From NCBI GenBank assembly GCA_002021875.1, contig CP018627.1, forward strand, positions 8,432,001 through 8,496,000: a stretch of 64,000 nucleotides of DNA. The letters run 5' to 3'. Numbering within the stretch: position 1 is the stretch's first letter; the number at the start of each line of letters is the position of its first letter. The notes beneath the pieces are model-generated. The model was not told the origin of the DNA. It was given only the letters and a program-made list of their open reading frames with translations, and made no database searches. Origin of the DNA: Streptomyces hygroscopicus. GTDB lineage: Bacteria > Actinomycetota > Actinomycetes > Streptomycetales > Streptomycetaceae. Positions 19,361 through 28,167 of this stretch are shown here, piece by piece. Made by a program: the position numbers and the translations under genes.

Positions 19361-20530
19361 ATGGTTTATCTCGACCACGCCGCCACCACCCCGATGCTCC
19401 CGGAGGCGGTGCAGGCGATGACCGCCCAGCTCGCCGTCACGGGCAACGCCTCCTCGCTGCACGCCGCCGGCCGGCGTGCCCGCCGTACCGTCGAGGAGTC
19501 GCGTGAATCCCTGGCCTCCTCGCTGGGCGCCCGCCCGAGCGAGGTCGTCTTCACCGCCGGAGGCACCGAGGCCGACAACCTCGCGGTCAAGGGGCTCTAC
19601 TGGTCCCGCAAGGACGCCGATCCGGCCCGCGTCCGGGTGCTCGCCAGTCCCGTGGAGCACCACGCCGTGCTCGACGCGGTCGACTGGCTCGCGGACCACG
19701 AGGGCGCCCGGGTCGAATGGCTGCCGGTCGACTCCCTCGGGCGGGTCCACCCCGACGCGCTGCGCGAGGCGATCGCCCGCGACCCCTCGGATGTCGCCCT
19801 GGCCACCGTCATGTGGGCCAACAACGAGATCGGCACCATCCAGCCGGTCCGCGAACTCACCGACGTCGCCGCCGAATTCGGCATTCCGCTGCATGCCGAC
19901 GCGGTCCAGGCGTTCGGCCAGATCGAGGTCGACTTCGCCGCCTCGGGGCTGGCCGCGATGACCGTCAGCGGCCACAAGATAGGCGGCCCCTACGGCATCG
20001 GCGCGCTGCTGCTCGGCCGTGAGCACACGCCCGTGCCGGTGCTGCACGGCGGCGGCCAGGAGCGCCAGGTGCGCTCCGGGACCCTCGACACCCCGGCCAT
20101 CGCCGCCTTCGCCGTCGCGGGTGCCTATGCCACCGAGCACCGTGAGGAGTTCGCCCGCGAGATCGGCGCCCTGCGCGACGCGCTGATCACCGCCGTCCGT
20201 ACGGCCGTGCCCGACGCGGTTCTCGGCGGCGACCCCGATCCGGCGGGCCGGCTCCCCGCCAATGCCCACTTCTCCTTTCCCGGCTGCGAGGGCGATTCGC
20301 TGCTTCTGCTGCTGGACGCGCAGGGCATCGAATGCTCGACGGGCTCGGCCTGCACGGCCGGTGTCGCCCAGCCCAGCCATGTGGTCCTGGCCACCGGCAG
20401 CGACTCCGACCTGGCCCGCGGCACCCTGCGCTTCTCGCTCGGCCACACCTCGACCAAGGCCGATGTCGAGGCCGTCGCGGAGGCGATCGGCCCGGCGGTG
20501 GAGCGGGCGCGCGGGGCGGGGCTGAGCTGA
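19361..20530 (+). CDS. cysteine desulfurase (IscS/NifS type)
   Basis: The 389-residue PLP enzyme takes sulfur from cysteine as a persulfide. The PLP lysine is K206 in SGHKIGG and the catalytic cysteine C331 in STGSACTAG, on a loop length typical of class I (IscS-like) enzymes. [12 protein letters not shown] is the usual N-terminus and fixes ATG 19361. A strong -10, TAGAAT (19345-19350), lies just upstream, so the leader is very short. mnmA, a likely sulfur acceptor system, lies 3.4 kb downstream, which suggests this enzyme supplies tRNA thiolation. Confidence 0.95.
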   Translation: MVYLDHAATTPMLPEAVQAMTAQLAVTGNASSLHAAGRRARRTVEESRESLASSLGARPSEVVFTAGGTEADNLAVKGLYWSRKDADPARVRVLASPVEHHAVLDAVDWLADHEGARVEWLPVDSLGRVHPDALREAIARDPSDVALATVMWANNEIGTIQPVRELTDVAAEFGIPLHADAVQAFGQIEVDFAASGLAAMTVSGHKIGGPYGIGALLLGREHTPVPVLHGGGQERQVRSGTLDTPAIAAFAVAGAYATEHREEFAREIGALRDALITAVRTAVPDAVLGGDPDPAGRLPANAHFSFPGCEGDSLLLLLDAQGIECSTGSACTAGVAQPSHVVLATGSDSDLARGTLRFSLGHTSTKADVEAVAEAIGPAVERARGAGLS

Positions 20531-20680
20531 CTGACGGGACTCGGCTGACCGAATAGTAACCGAAGAATTTCCGGTGTTCTCCCGGCCATTTCAGATAACC
20601 CACGGAACATCAATCTCCGCTTGAAATCGCGAAGAGCGTTCGGCGAGGATCTACCCCGTCAGCAGGCCCGGCATGCGCGT

Positions 20681-20701
20681 AAAAGCGCGCGGGCCGCTTT
20701 T
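20681..20701 (+). other. hairpin in the leader of the lipoprotein gene
   Basis: AAAAGCG and CGCTTTT (7 bp) flank a 7-base loop, 22 bases before the lipoprotein start. The surrounding 190 bases are unusually A/T-rich for this genome and likely hold the promoter. The hairpin could affect translation or mRNA stability. Confidence 0.4.
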
Positions 20702-20722
20702 GCGGGGAAAACGGAGATATTG

Positions 20723-22078
20723 ATGTCGCAGCGTTCGGGCCGACTGGCCATGGCGACCCTGGTGGCGGGCGGTTTGGTATTCCTTTCCGGATGCGGGGAC
20801 AGCGAGGACGGCGGGAAGGACGGGGGGTCGTCCTCTCAGGCCGCCGAGGCGAAGACCCTGGGCAAGGTCAGCATGCCGAAAGTCACCAAGGACACCAATG
20901 CCATGGGCATGTGGGTGACCGGCAAGAATTTCGTGAAGGGTGATATCAACAAGCTCGTCGGCTATTCCCTGGACGGTGCCAAGGTCCAGTGGACGATAGA
21001 CCTCGACGGGGAAATCTGCTGGGCCTCGCCGCACACCACCAAGGACGGACTCACCGCGGTGCTGTTCAAGGACGGCAAGGGCAGCGACGCGCAATGCACC
21101 CAGGTCGGCCTGGCCGATCTGAACAAGGGCGAACTGGTCTGGCAGAAGGAGGGGACGGACACCGAGGGCAACGACGGCGTCGACTTCGACGAGGTCACGA
21201 TCAGCGGGAACACCGTCGCCGCCGGAGGTACCAGCGGCGGCGGCGCCTGGTCGCTCGACGGCAAGCCGCTGTGGAAGCCGGAGTACATCGCGGACTGCGA
21301 CGACGACGGCTACGCGGGCGGCGACGGCAAGCTCATCGCGCTGCACGGTTGCAGCAGCGTGGACTCCAGCACCGATAAGCGGCTGGAGCTCCAGACCGTG
21401 GATCCGACCACGCGGAAGGTGCTGTCGTCCTACAAGCTCGACGGAGAGTTCGAGCGCGCCCACGTCCTGTCCACCGCACCCCTCGTCGTGGCCGTCGACA
21501 CCGGCGACTCCGACGGTGGCTCGGGGGTCACCGACATCCTGACCATCGACGACAGCGGCAAGCAGGGCAAGCTGATCAACTCGATCGACGTCCTGGCCAA
21601 GGGCTTCCAGCCGGACTGCCCCGCGGTCAACGTGGAGGGCTGCAAGGACCTGGCCCTCGACAAGAAGAGCAGCACGGTCTACCTCTCCTCCGAGGTGGAC
21701 GTGGACGACGGCGGCCCCGGAGAGAAGATCACCGGCGTGAACTTCAAGACCGGCAAGCAGACCGGCCGGACGAAGATGGCCGAGAGCAGGTCGCTCACCC
21801 CCATCAGCACCGAGAAGGACGGCTTGCTGCTGGCCTACCAGGGCAGCATGTACAGCGAGGCGGGCGGGGTCGTGCGCATCGACCCCAAGTCCTTCGAGAT
21901 CAAGGAGATCCAGCGGAACCCCGACTCCATGAAGGACGTGGAGTCGGACCTGGAAACCTACGGCGACGCCAGGATGTTCTTCACCGACGGGAAGCTCTAC
22001 ATCGGTGACGACACGGCCGCGAGGCCCTCCAGCGACAGCAAGGGCCGTCCGCTCGCGGTCGTCTTCGGTACCGCGTAA
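20723..22078 (+). CDS. lipoprotein with PQQ-like beta-propeller repeats
   Basis: This 451-residue surface lipoprotein has a signal peptide ending in lipobox LSGC, then a Ser/Gly/Asp-rich linker and a body of repeated strands (for example SGNTVAAGGTSGGGAWSLDG). It resembles the PQQ-like WD40-type propellers common in Streptomyces lipoproteins. ATG 20723 has GGAG 8 bases upstream; the frame extends further but without a signal peptide. The function is unknown. The gene is less G/C-biased than its neighbours. Confidence 0.82.
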   Translation: MSQRSGRLAMATLVAGGLVFLSGCGDSEDGGKDGGSSSQAAEAKTLGKVSMPKVTKDTNAMGMWVTGKNFVKGDINKLVGYSLDGAKVQWTIDLDGEICWASPHTTKDGLTAVLFKDGKGSDAQCTQVGLADLNKGELVWQKEGTDTEGNDGVDFDEVTISGNTVAAGGTSGGGAWSLDGKPLWKPEYIADCDDDGYAGGDGKLIALHGCSSVDSSTDKRLELQTVDPTTRKVLSSYKLDGEFERAHVLSTAPLVVAVDTGDSDGGSGVTDILTIDDSGKQGKLINSIDVLAKGFQPDCPAVNVEGCKDLALDKKSSTVYLSSEVDVDDGGPGEKITGVNFKTGKQTGRTKMAESRSLTPISTEKDGLLLAYQGSMYSEAGGVVRIDPKSFEIKEIQRNPDSMKDVESDLETYGDARMFFTDGKLYIGDDTAARPSSDSKGRPLAVVFGTA

Positions 22079-22079
22079 G

Positions 22080-22101
22080 CCGCACCGCCCGAGCGGCGGC
22101 T
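22080..22101. terminator. imperfect hairpin between convergent genes
   Basis: GCCGCACCGC and GCGGCGGC form a bulged stem in the 22-base gap between the lipoprotein and amidase stops. It may serve as a bidirectional terminator. The call is weak. Confidence 0.35.
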
Positions 22102-22820
22102 CACTTCGCGATCCGCACCGCCCGCACCAGCTCCAGATAGCGGTCCCAGTCCCAGTGGCGGCCGGGGTCGGTGTGGTCGGTGCCCGGCACCTCCGAGTGG
22201 GCCACGATGTGATCGCGGTCCCGCTCCATCCCGTAGCGCTCGCAGATCGCGGCGGTCAGCCGGGCCGAGGACCGGTACATGGCGTCCGTGAAGTCGCCGG
22301 GACGGCTGACGAACCCCTCGTGCTCGATGCCGATGCTGCGTTCGTTGTACGGGCGGTTGCCCGCGTGGAAGGCCACATCCAGCTCACGCACCATCTGGGC
22401 GATATGCCCGTCGCGGCGCACCACATAGTGCGCCGCGGCGCGGTGTCCGGGGTCCCGGAAGACCCGCACCGCGTCGTCGTAGCTGCCCTGGACCACATGG
22501 ATCACCACCCGGTCGATGGTGTAGTCGTCCGGCCGGTCGGCCCACCGCCAGTTCGCCCCCGAGGCCGCGATCCACTCCGCGCCCGGCTGGTCGACCGCGC
22601 CCGCCTTGCGCGGCTTTTCGATCCCGGGCAGCCGCCACCACATCCGGGACAGCTCGTCCCGCGCGGCATAGCCCGCGACCCCGGCCGCGCCGAGCCCGGC
22701 CGCCGAGCCTCCGATCAGGAGGGTGCGCCTGCTGACGCGGCGTCCAGCGCCGGTCGTGGTCTCGCTCACGGAACGCTCAACGCGCGAGGGCGGGTATCCG
22801 GTTCCGGCCGATGGGATCAT
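22101..22820 (-). CDS. N-acetylmuramoyl-L-alanine amidase, Tat-exported
   Basis: The 239-residue zinc amidase (Amidase_2/PGRP fold, about 85-235) would cut the bond between muramic acid and the stem peptide. Likely metal and active-site residues lie in VVIHVVQG, IGIEHEGF and the HSEV/H-x-DPGRHW region. The N-terminus has a twin-arginine signal, VSRRTLLIGGSAAGLG (about 29-44). ATG 22820 has GAAGG 9 bases upstream; GTG 22769 is a shorter alternative that also keeps the Tat motif. It is convergent with the lipoprotein gene. Confidence 0.9.
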   Translation of the reverse strand: MIPSAGTGYPPSRVERSVSETTTGAGRRVSRRTLLIGGSAAGLGAAGVAGYAARDELSRMWWRLPGIEKPRKAGAVDQPGAEWIAASGANWRWADRPDDYTIDRVVIHVVQGSYDDAVRVFRDPGHRAAAHYVVRRDGHIAQMVRELDVAFHAGNRPYNERSIGIEHEGFVSRPGDFTDAMYRSSARLTAAICERYGMERDRDHIVAHSEVPGTDHTDPGRHWDWDRYLELVRAVRIAK

Positions 22821-22921
22821 GGCCAGAAGCCTTCGTTCCGGGCGACGGCCCTCTGGTCGTCTGAGTAGATGAACGTTGAACTGTCTCTGAGCTATCGCTG
22901 TGTCCGGGGCTCCGTGCCTCG

Positions 22922-22974
22922 GAATGCGTTCAGCGGAACGTATTCACCGGAATGTATTCACCCGGAATGTGTCC
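22922..22974 (+). promoter_or_regulatory. three GAA-N4-TTC dyads in 14-bp phase
   Basis: GAATGCGTTC (22922-22931), GAACGTATTC (22936-22945) and GAATGTATTC (22950-22959) repeat exactly every 14 bp. A decayed half-site follows at 22965. The array ends about 40 bases before the oxidoreductase start. It looks like a cooperative operator, although no adjacent regulator gene is present. Confidence 0.55.
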
Positions 22975-22999
22975 ATCCGCTCGACGAGGAGCTGACGGT

Positions 23000-23911
23000 A
23001 TGCGCATCGGATTCGCCCTTCCCCAGTTCGGCCCGCTGGCCCATCACCCCGAGGACATCGCGCGGTTCGCGCGCCGGGCCGAGGAGCTCGGCGCGGACAG
23101 CCTGTGGGTCGGGGACCGCCTGCTCGCCCCGGTGGACCCGATCGTCGGCTACGCGGGCACCGATGTGATCCCGCCGGAATTCCGCGCCGCGCTGGATCCC
23201 TTCACCGTGCTGGCCACCGCCGCCGCGGTCACCGAGCGGGTCCAGCTCGGCACCGATGTCATCAACGCCCCCTGGTACCCGCCCGCGGTGCTCGCCCGCA
23301 CCCTGACCACCGTCGATGTGCTGAGCGCGGGCCGGCTGCTGGTCGGCCTCGGCACCGGCTGGTCCCCCGAGGAGTACGAGGCGGTCGACATCCCCATGGC
23401 CGAGCGCGGCCGGCGGCTCGACGAATGCCTCGACGCCCTGGACGCCTGGTGGACCCGGAACCCGGTGGAGTACCGCGGGGACCACTGGACCGTGCCCGCC
23501 TCCCACGTCGACCTCAAACCGGCCTCCCGCCCCCATCCGCCCGTCTACCTCGCCGCCTTCGCGCCCGCGGCCATGCGCCGGGTGGCCCGGCGCGCCGACG
23601 GCTGGCTGCCCATCGCGGTCGTCCCGGCCGCGCCCGGCGCCCCCGACCCCATCGCCACCCTCGCCGAGGGGCTGGGCGGGGTGCGGGAAGCGGTCGAGCG
23701 GGAGGGCCGGGACCCGTCGGCGTTCGACGCGATCCTGCGCGTCAACCCCAGCGCGGGCGCCTCCGTGGACGACATCGCGACGGCCCTGGTCCGGGCCGAG
23801 CGGGAGGCGGGCATCCAGCACGCCTTCGTCGATCTGATCTATCTCGGGAAGGACGCCGACCAGGCCCTGGACCTCGTCCAGCGGGTGCTGGAGCGGGCCC
23901 GGGCGAGCTGA
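23000..23911 (+). CDS. LLM-class F420-dependent oxidoreductase
   Basis: The 303-residue luciferase-like TIM-barrel protein opens MRIGFALPQFGPLAH and has GLGTGWSPEEYEA and the closing EAGIQHAFVDLIYLG. These are typical of the F420-dependent TIGR03619 type. The substrate is unknown. ATG 23000 is supported by GAGGAG 8 bases upstream, which excludes the longer frame from 22952. The GAA-N4-TTC array lies in its promoter region. Confidence 0.9.
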   Translation: MRIGFALPQFGPLAHHPEDIARFARRAEELGADSLWVGDRLLAPVDPIVGYAGTDVIPPEFRAALDPFTVLATAAAVTERVQLGTDVINAPWYPPAVLARTLTTVDVLSAGRLLVGLGTGWSPEEYEAVDIPMAERGRRLDECLDALDAWWTRNPVEYRGDHWTVPASHVDLKPASRPHPPVYLAAFAPAAMRRVARRADGWLPIAVVPAAPGAPDPIATLAEGLGGVREAVEREGRDPSAFDAILRVNPSAGASVDDIATALVRAEREAGIQHAFVDLIYLGKDADQALDLVQRVLERARAS

Positions 23912-23951
23912 GCCGGGCGGTGGCTGGTCGCCACTTACCCATTTAGCCGTC

Positions 23952-23971
23952 GCATAGGGAGCGACCTATGC
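23952..23971 (+). promoter_or_regulatory. dyad over the -10 region of mnmA
   Basis: GCATAGG (23952-23958) and CCTATGC (23965-23971) form a perfect 7-bp dyad with a 6-base centre. The right arm overlaps a -10-like TATGCT (23967-23972). Transcription would begin only a few bases before the mnmA ATG. Confidence 0.45.
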
Positions 23972-23981
23972 TGGTCGGGTT

Positions 23982-25133
23982 ATGACTGACTTCCCCGGTG
24001 CGCCCACAGGTCCCCGCGACGGCCGTCGGCTGCGCGTCCTCGCCGCCATGTCCGGCGGCGTGGACTCCGCGGTCGCCGCCGCGCGGGCGGCCGAGGCGGG
24101 CCACGATGTGACCGGCGTCCATCTCGCGCTCTCCGCCAACCCGCAGTCGTTCCGCACCGGCGCCCGCGGCTGTTGCACCATCGAGGACTCGCGGGACGCC
24201 CGGCGCGCCGCCGATGTGATCGGCATCCCCTTCTACGTGTGGGACCTCGCCGAGCGCTTCCGTGAGGACGTGGTCGAGGACTTCATCGCCGAGTACGAGG
24301 CGGGCCGCACCCCCAATCCGTGTCTGCGCTGCAACGAGAAGATCAAGTTCGCCGCGCTGCTGGACAAGGCGCTCGCCCTCGGCTTCGACGCCGTCTGCAC
24401 CGGGCACTACGCCACGATCGTGGAGCACGCGGACGGCGCGCGTGAGCTGCACCGCGCCAGCGACATGGCCAAGGACCAGTCCTATGTGCTCGGCGTGCTC
24501 GACGAGCGCCAGCTCGCCCACGCGATGTTCCCCCTCGGCGACACCCTGACCACCAAGGACGAGATCCGCGCGGAGGCCGAGCGGCGGGGCCTGGCCGTCG
24601 CCAAGAAGCCCGACAGCCATGACATCTGCTTCATCGCCGACGGCGACACCCAGGGCTTCCTGGCCGGTCATCTCGGCACGGCCGAGGGCGACATCGTCGA
24701 CGAGGACGGGCGCAAGCTGGGCACCCATGAGGGCGCGTACGGCTTCACCATCGGCCAGCGCCGGGGGCTGCGCATCGGCCACCCGGCGCCCGACGGCAAG
24801 CCGCGCTATGTCCTGGACATCTCCCCGGTGGACAACACGGTCACGGTCGGTCCGGTCGAGGCCCTGGACGTCGCCGCCCTGACCGCCATCAAGCCGCGCT
24901 GGTGCGGAGCCCCTCCGGTGGGCCCCGGCAGCTACACCGCCCAGCTTCGCGCCCATGGCGGCGAGACCGGGGTGACGGCCGAGCCGATCGGGGTAACCGG
25001 ACTGCGGGTGACCTTCGCCGAGCCGGTGCGGGGCGTGGCCCCGGGGCAGGCGATCGTGCTCTACGACGACACCCGGGTCGTGGGCTCCGCCACCATCGCC
25101 ACGACCGAGCGCGCCCAGGTGGTCGCCTCGTAG
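23982..25133 (+). CDS. mnmA: tRNA 2-thiouridylase
   Basis: The 383-residue enzyme adds sulfur to U34 of tRNAs for Lys, Glu and Gln. The PP-loop is SGGVDS (24-29). The catalytic cysteines are C114 in PNPCLRCN and C216 in SHDICFIAD, and the C-terminal beta-barrel is complete. An extra CC pair (64-65) is present near the N-terminus. ATG 23982 has no good Shine-Dalgarno but lies right after a -10, consistent with a short or absent leader. The cysteine desulfurase 3.4 kb upstream is a likely sulfur donor. Confidence 0.96.
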   Translation: MTDFPGAPTGPRDGRRLRVLAAMSGGVDSAVAAARAAEAGHDVTGVHLALSANPQSFRTGARGCCTIEDSRDARRAADVIGIPFYVWDLAERFREDVVEDFIAEYEAGRTPNPCLRCNEKIKFAALLDKALALGFDAVCTGHYATIVEHADGARELHRASDMAKDQSYVLGVLDERQLAHAMFPLGDTLTTKDEIRAEAERRGLAVAKKPDSHDICFIADGDTQGFLAGHLGTAEGDIVDEDGRKLGTHEGAYGFTIGQRRGLRIGHPAPDGKPRYVLDISPVDNTVTVGPVEALDVAALTAIKPRWCGAPPVGPGSYTAQLRAHGGETGVTAEPIGVTGLRVTFAEPVRGVAPGQAIVLYDDTRVVGSATIATTERAQVVAS

Positions 25134-25309
25134 ACGGGCCGCCGGGCCCCGGGGGATATCCGCTTTTGGCCAGAAAGAAGCCGAAAGTCAGGATGGGGTG
25201 GATTATCTCCGTTTGGCGCGATCAGTTTCTCTGAAATTAACGTGCGTCCGGCCATTCCGGTGGCATGCGTCCCTTGAATCTGGGAATGCGCCACGCGGAC
25301 ACGGGTGCC

Positions 25310-27019
25310 GTGGTCCGCTGTCTCAGCACCGGAGGTTCCGTTATTTCTGCGCAACCTGTACAGAAATTTGGCAACAATCCAGTTGATGTCAGGGACACTG
25401 ATCACTACACAGAGGAGTACGTACCCAGCTTCGTAGAAAAGTGGGACTCGCTGATCGACTGGGACCGAAGGTCGGAGAGCGAGGGTACGTTCTTCATCGA
25501 CCTGCTGCGCGAGCGCGGTGTCAAGAAGGTCCTCGACGTGGCCACGGGGACCGGCTTCCATTCCGTCCGGCTGATCGAGGCCGGATTCGAGACCGTGAGC
25601 GCCGACGGCAGCGGCGAGATGCTCGCCCAGGCGTTCGCCAACGGGCTCAAGCACGGTGACCACATTCTCCGCGTCGTCCAGGCCGACTGGCGCTGGCTCA
25701 ACCGCGACGCCCACGGCGAGTACGACGCCATCGTCTGCCTCGGGAACTCCTTCACGCATCTGTTCTCCGAGCGTGACCGGCGCAAGGCGCTCGCGGAGTT
25801 CTACGCCATGCTCAAGCACGACGGAATCCTGATCCTGGACCAGCGCAACTACGACGCGATCCTCGATCGCGGGTACAGCAGCAAGCACGTGTACTACTAC
25901 TGCGGAGAAGACGTCGCCGTCGAACCGGAGTACGTGGACGAGGGGCTGGTGCGCATGCGCTACAGCTTCCCCGACGAATCCGTCTACCACCTCAACATGT
26001 TTCCGCTGCGCAAGGACTACACGCGCAGGCTGATGCAGGAGGTCGGCTTCCAGCGGATCGAGACGTACGGCGACTTCCAGCACACCTACCGGACGGAGCG
26101 CCCCGACTTCTTCATCCACGTCGCGGAGAAGGCATACATCGCGGCGGACGAGCCGGCCGGACCGGCCGCTCCGGCCACCGGTGACGGGGAGTACGCGGGA
26201 GCCGTCGGCACCGCCCGCGACTACTACAACTCCTCGGACGCCGACGCCTTCTACTGGCATGTCTGGGGCGGCGAGGACATCCACATCGGCATCTACGACC
26301 GGCCCGACGAGCCGATCGCCGAGGCCAGCAGGCGCACCGTGGCCCGGATGGCCGGGAAGCTCGATCTCACCGAGTCATCCGTCGTCCTCGACCTCGGGGC
26401 GGGCTTCGGCGGCTCCGCACGCTATCTGGCGGAGACGTACGGCTGCCGTGTCGTCGCGCTCAACCTCAGCGAGGTGGAGAACGAGCGCCATCGCGCGCTC
26501 AACGCCGAGCGGGGGCTGACCGAGGCCATCGAGGTGCTGGACGGCTCCTTCGAGCGGATTCCGCTGCCGGACAACAGCGTCGACGTCGTCTGGTCCCAGG
26601 ACGCGTTCCTGCACAGCGGCAACCGCGCCCGCCCCCTGGAGGAGGCCGCCCGCGTCCTGCGCCCCGGCGGTCACCTCATCTTCACCGACCCCATGGCCGC
26701 CGACGGCTGCCCCGCCGAAACCCTCCGCCCCATCCTGGACCGCATCCATCTGGAGACCATGGGGTCGCCCGAGTTCTACCGCCATGAACTGGCGCGGCTC
26801 GGCTTCACCGCGGTCGGCGGCGGCTTCCAGGAGCACCGCGAGCAACTGATCACCCACTACGCCCGGGTGCTGGAAGAAACCCGCCGCCAGGAGGCCGACG
26901 GCCTGACGGAACACGTCAGCGCCGACTACCTCACCCATATGAAGAACGGCCTCAGCAACTGGGTCGACGGCGGCACAAACCGCCATGTGACCTGGGGCAT
27001 CTTCCACTTCACCCGCTGA
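25310..27019 (+). CDS. fused glycine/sarcosine and dimethylglycine N-methyltransferase (betaine synthesis)
   Basis: Two SAM-dependent methyltransferase domains are fused. The first (DVATGTGFHSV; ADWRWLNRD; WRW-type glycine/sarcosine methyltransferase) is followed by a second (DLGAGFGGSARYL; WSQDAFLHS) of the sarcosine/dimethylglycine type. Together they make glycine betaine from glycine in three methylations, as in the Actinopolyspora fused enzyme. Homologues start close to PVQKFGNNPVDVRDTDHY. The best Shine-Dalgarno, GGAGG at 25331-25335, lies 7 bases before an ATT codon at 25343. GTG 25310 is the nearest canonical start and is used here; ATG 25265 and 25286 lack a ribosome-binding site. Product would protect against osmotic stress. 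Confidence 0.93.
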   Translation: MVRCLSTGGSVISAQPVQKFGNNPVDVRDTDHYTEEYVPSFVEKWDSLIDWDRRSESEGTFFIDLLRERGVKKVLDVATGTGFHSVRLIEAGFETVSADGSGEMLAQAFANGLKHGDHILRVVQADWRWLNRDAHGEYDAIVCLGNSFTHLFSERDRRKALAEFYAMLKHDGILILDQRNYDAILDRGYSSKHVYYYCGEDVAVEPEYVDEGLVRMRYSFPDESVYHLNMFPLRKDYTRRLMQEVGFQRIETYGDFQHTYRTERPDFFIHVAEKAYIAADEPAGPAAPATGDGEYAGAVGTARDYYNSSDADAFYWHVWGGEDIHIGIYDRPDEPIAEASRRTVARMAGKLDLTESSVVLDLGAGFGGSARYLAETYGCRVVALNLSEVENERHRALNAERGLTEAIEVLDGSFERIPLPDNSVDVVWSQDAFLHSGNRARPLEEAARVLRPGGHLIFTDPMAADGCPAETLRPILDRIHLETMGSPEFYRHELARLGFTAVGGGFQEHREQLITHYARVLEETRRQEADGLTEHVSADYLTHMKNGLSNWVDGGTNRHVTWGIFHFTR

Positions 27020-27027
27020 TCCCCGCC

Positions 27028-27068
27028 GGGTGGCCGGTGTGGCGGGCCCGTCCCGCCACCGGCCACCC
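27028..27068. terminator. strong convergent terminator
   Basis: A 17-bp stem (GGGTGGCCG and GTGGCGGG arms against CCCGCCACCGGCCACCC) with a 2-base bulge and a 5-base loop lies between the convergent betaine-synthesis and MerR genes. It can act in both directions. Confidence 0.75.
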
Positions 27069-27076
27069 CCGGGCGC

Positions 27077-28015
27077 TCACCGGGTGTTGGCGGTCAGCGG
27101 GAGGCCCGCGACCTGCTCGTGCAGGGCGGCGAGCGGTGCCGCGAGGTGTCCCTGGCCGGAGGCCGCGGACGGTGGCGGGGTCTCGCCGGTGACGGCGAGA
27201 GCCTGCCGCCAGTAGCGCAGCGAGAACGAACCGGCGCGCCTGCCGCGGCGGAACAGGGTGCGTAGCCGCGCGCGGAACGCCGGTGTGTCGTCGTGGCCGC
27301 CGACGCGGGCGTAGGTGCGCACGAAGTGGCCGAGCGCCTCGGCGCGCCGCTCCGGACAGCCGGAGACCAGGGCCTCACCGGCCAGCGCGCAGGCGTCCAG
27401 GAGACCGGCGTAGAACGACGCGACGTCGCCGACCTGGTGGGGCTGCGGTTGCCGGCCCCGGTCGTCCGCGGTGGCCACGGCGTGGAGTTCGGCGTAGGCG
27501 AGGACGGTCGAGGTGGTCGGGGTCGCGGCGGTCGGGGCGGTCGGTGGCGCGGGCACCGCGCCGTCGATGACGGCCTGGGCCAGGCGGTGCGGCAGACCGG
27601 CCGGGAGCGCCCAGTGCCAGTACCGCACCAGACGATCGTGGGCGTCGTCCGGACTGCCCACCCCGGCGAGCAGGGCGAGGCGGCGCGGCCGTTCCGGCGC
27701 CGGGCAGTGGTCCAGCGCGCGGAGCACCTCCCGGCGCCATGTCGCCTCACGCAACTGTTCCTGGACCGCGTCCAGTTCGCGGCTGACGAGTTCGCCCAGC
27801 GAGCGTTCCCCCGCCATGACCGCGGCGATCGCGGCGATGGGGGTGCCGAGCGCACGGAGGCGCTGGATCAACCGGAGCCTGGGCAGCGCGTCCGCGGCGT
27901 ATCTGCGGTGGCCGCCCGGGGTGCGTCCGCTCTCGGGCAGCAGCCCGATGTCCGAGTAGTAGCGGATGGTCTTCACCGGCAGTCCGGTGCGCGCGGCCAA
28001 CTCGCCGATGCCCAC
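27077..28015 (-). CDS. MerR-family regulator
   Basis: A regulator of about 312 residues with an N-terminal MerR HTH (GIGELAARTGLPVKTIRYYSDIG) and a long C-terminal helical part of unknown ligand specificity, including an Ala/Pro/Thr-rich linker. GTG 28015 starts at the usual distance from the HTH. GTG 28069, with GGAGG 11 bases upstream, would add a Gly/Thr/Arg-rich repeat. It is divergent from a glycosyltransferase gene across a promoter with the long spacer MerR proteins act on, so it probably activates that gene. Confidence 0.85.
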   Translation of the reverse strand: MGIGELAARTGLPVKTIRYYSDIGLLPESGRTPGGHRRYAADALPRLRLIQRLRALGTPIAAIAAVMAGERSLGELVSRELDAVQEQLREATWRREVLRALDHCPAPERPRRLALLAGVGSPDDAHDRLVRYWHWALPAGLPHRLAQAVIDGAVPAPPTAPTAATPTTSTVLAYAELHAVATADDRGRQPQPHQVGDVASFYAGLLDACALAGEALVSGCPERRAEALGHFVRTYARVGGHDDTPAFRARLRTLFRRGRRAGSFSLRYWRQALAVTGETPPPSAASGQGHLAAPLAALHEQVAGLPLTANTR

Positions 28016-28075
28016 CGTGTCCCCGCCCCGCGTGCCGCCCGTGTTCCCGCCCCGCGTGCCGCGCGTCACAGCCGC

Positions 28076-28107
28076 TTGAACCTCCCCCGCGCAGGAGCCC
28101 TTAGCGT
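28076..28107 (+). promoter_or_regulatory. MerR-type promoter of the glycosyltransferase gene
   Basis: TTGAAC (28076-28081) is separated by 19 or 20 bases from TTAGCG/TAGCGT (28101-28107), longer than a normal 17. The spacer contains the dyad CTCC-N8-GGAG (28082-28097). Over-long spacers with central dyads are the mark of MerR-activated promoters. Confidence 0.55.
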
Positions 28108-28167
28108 CCGTCGCGAACGCCGTCGTCCGAGTATGCGCCGGGCGGCACTCGCCGAGGAGGATCATCC

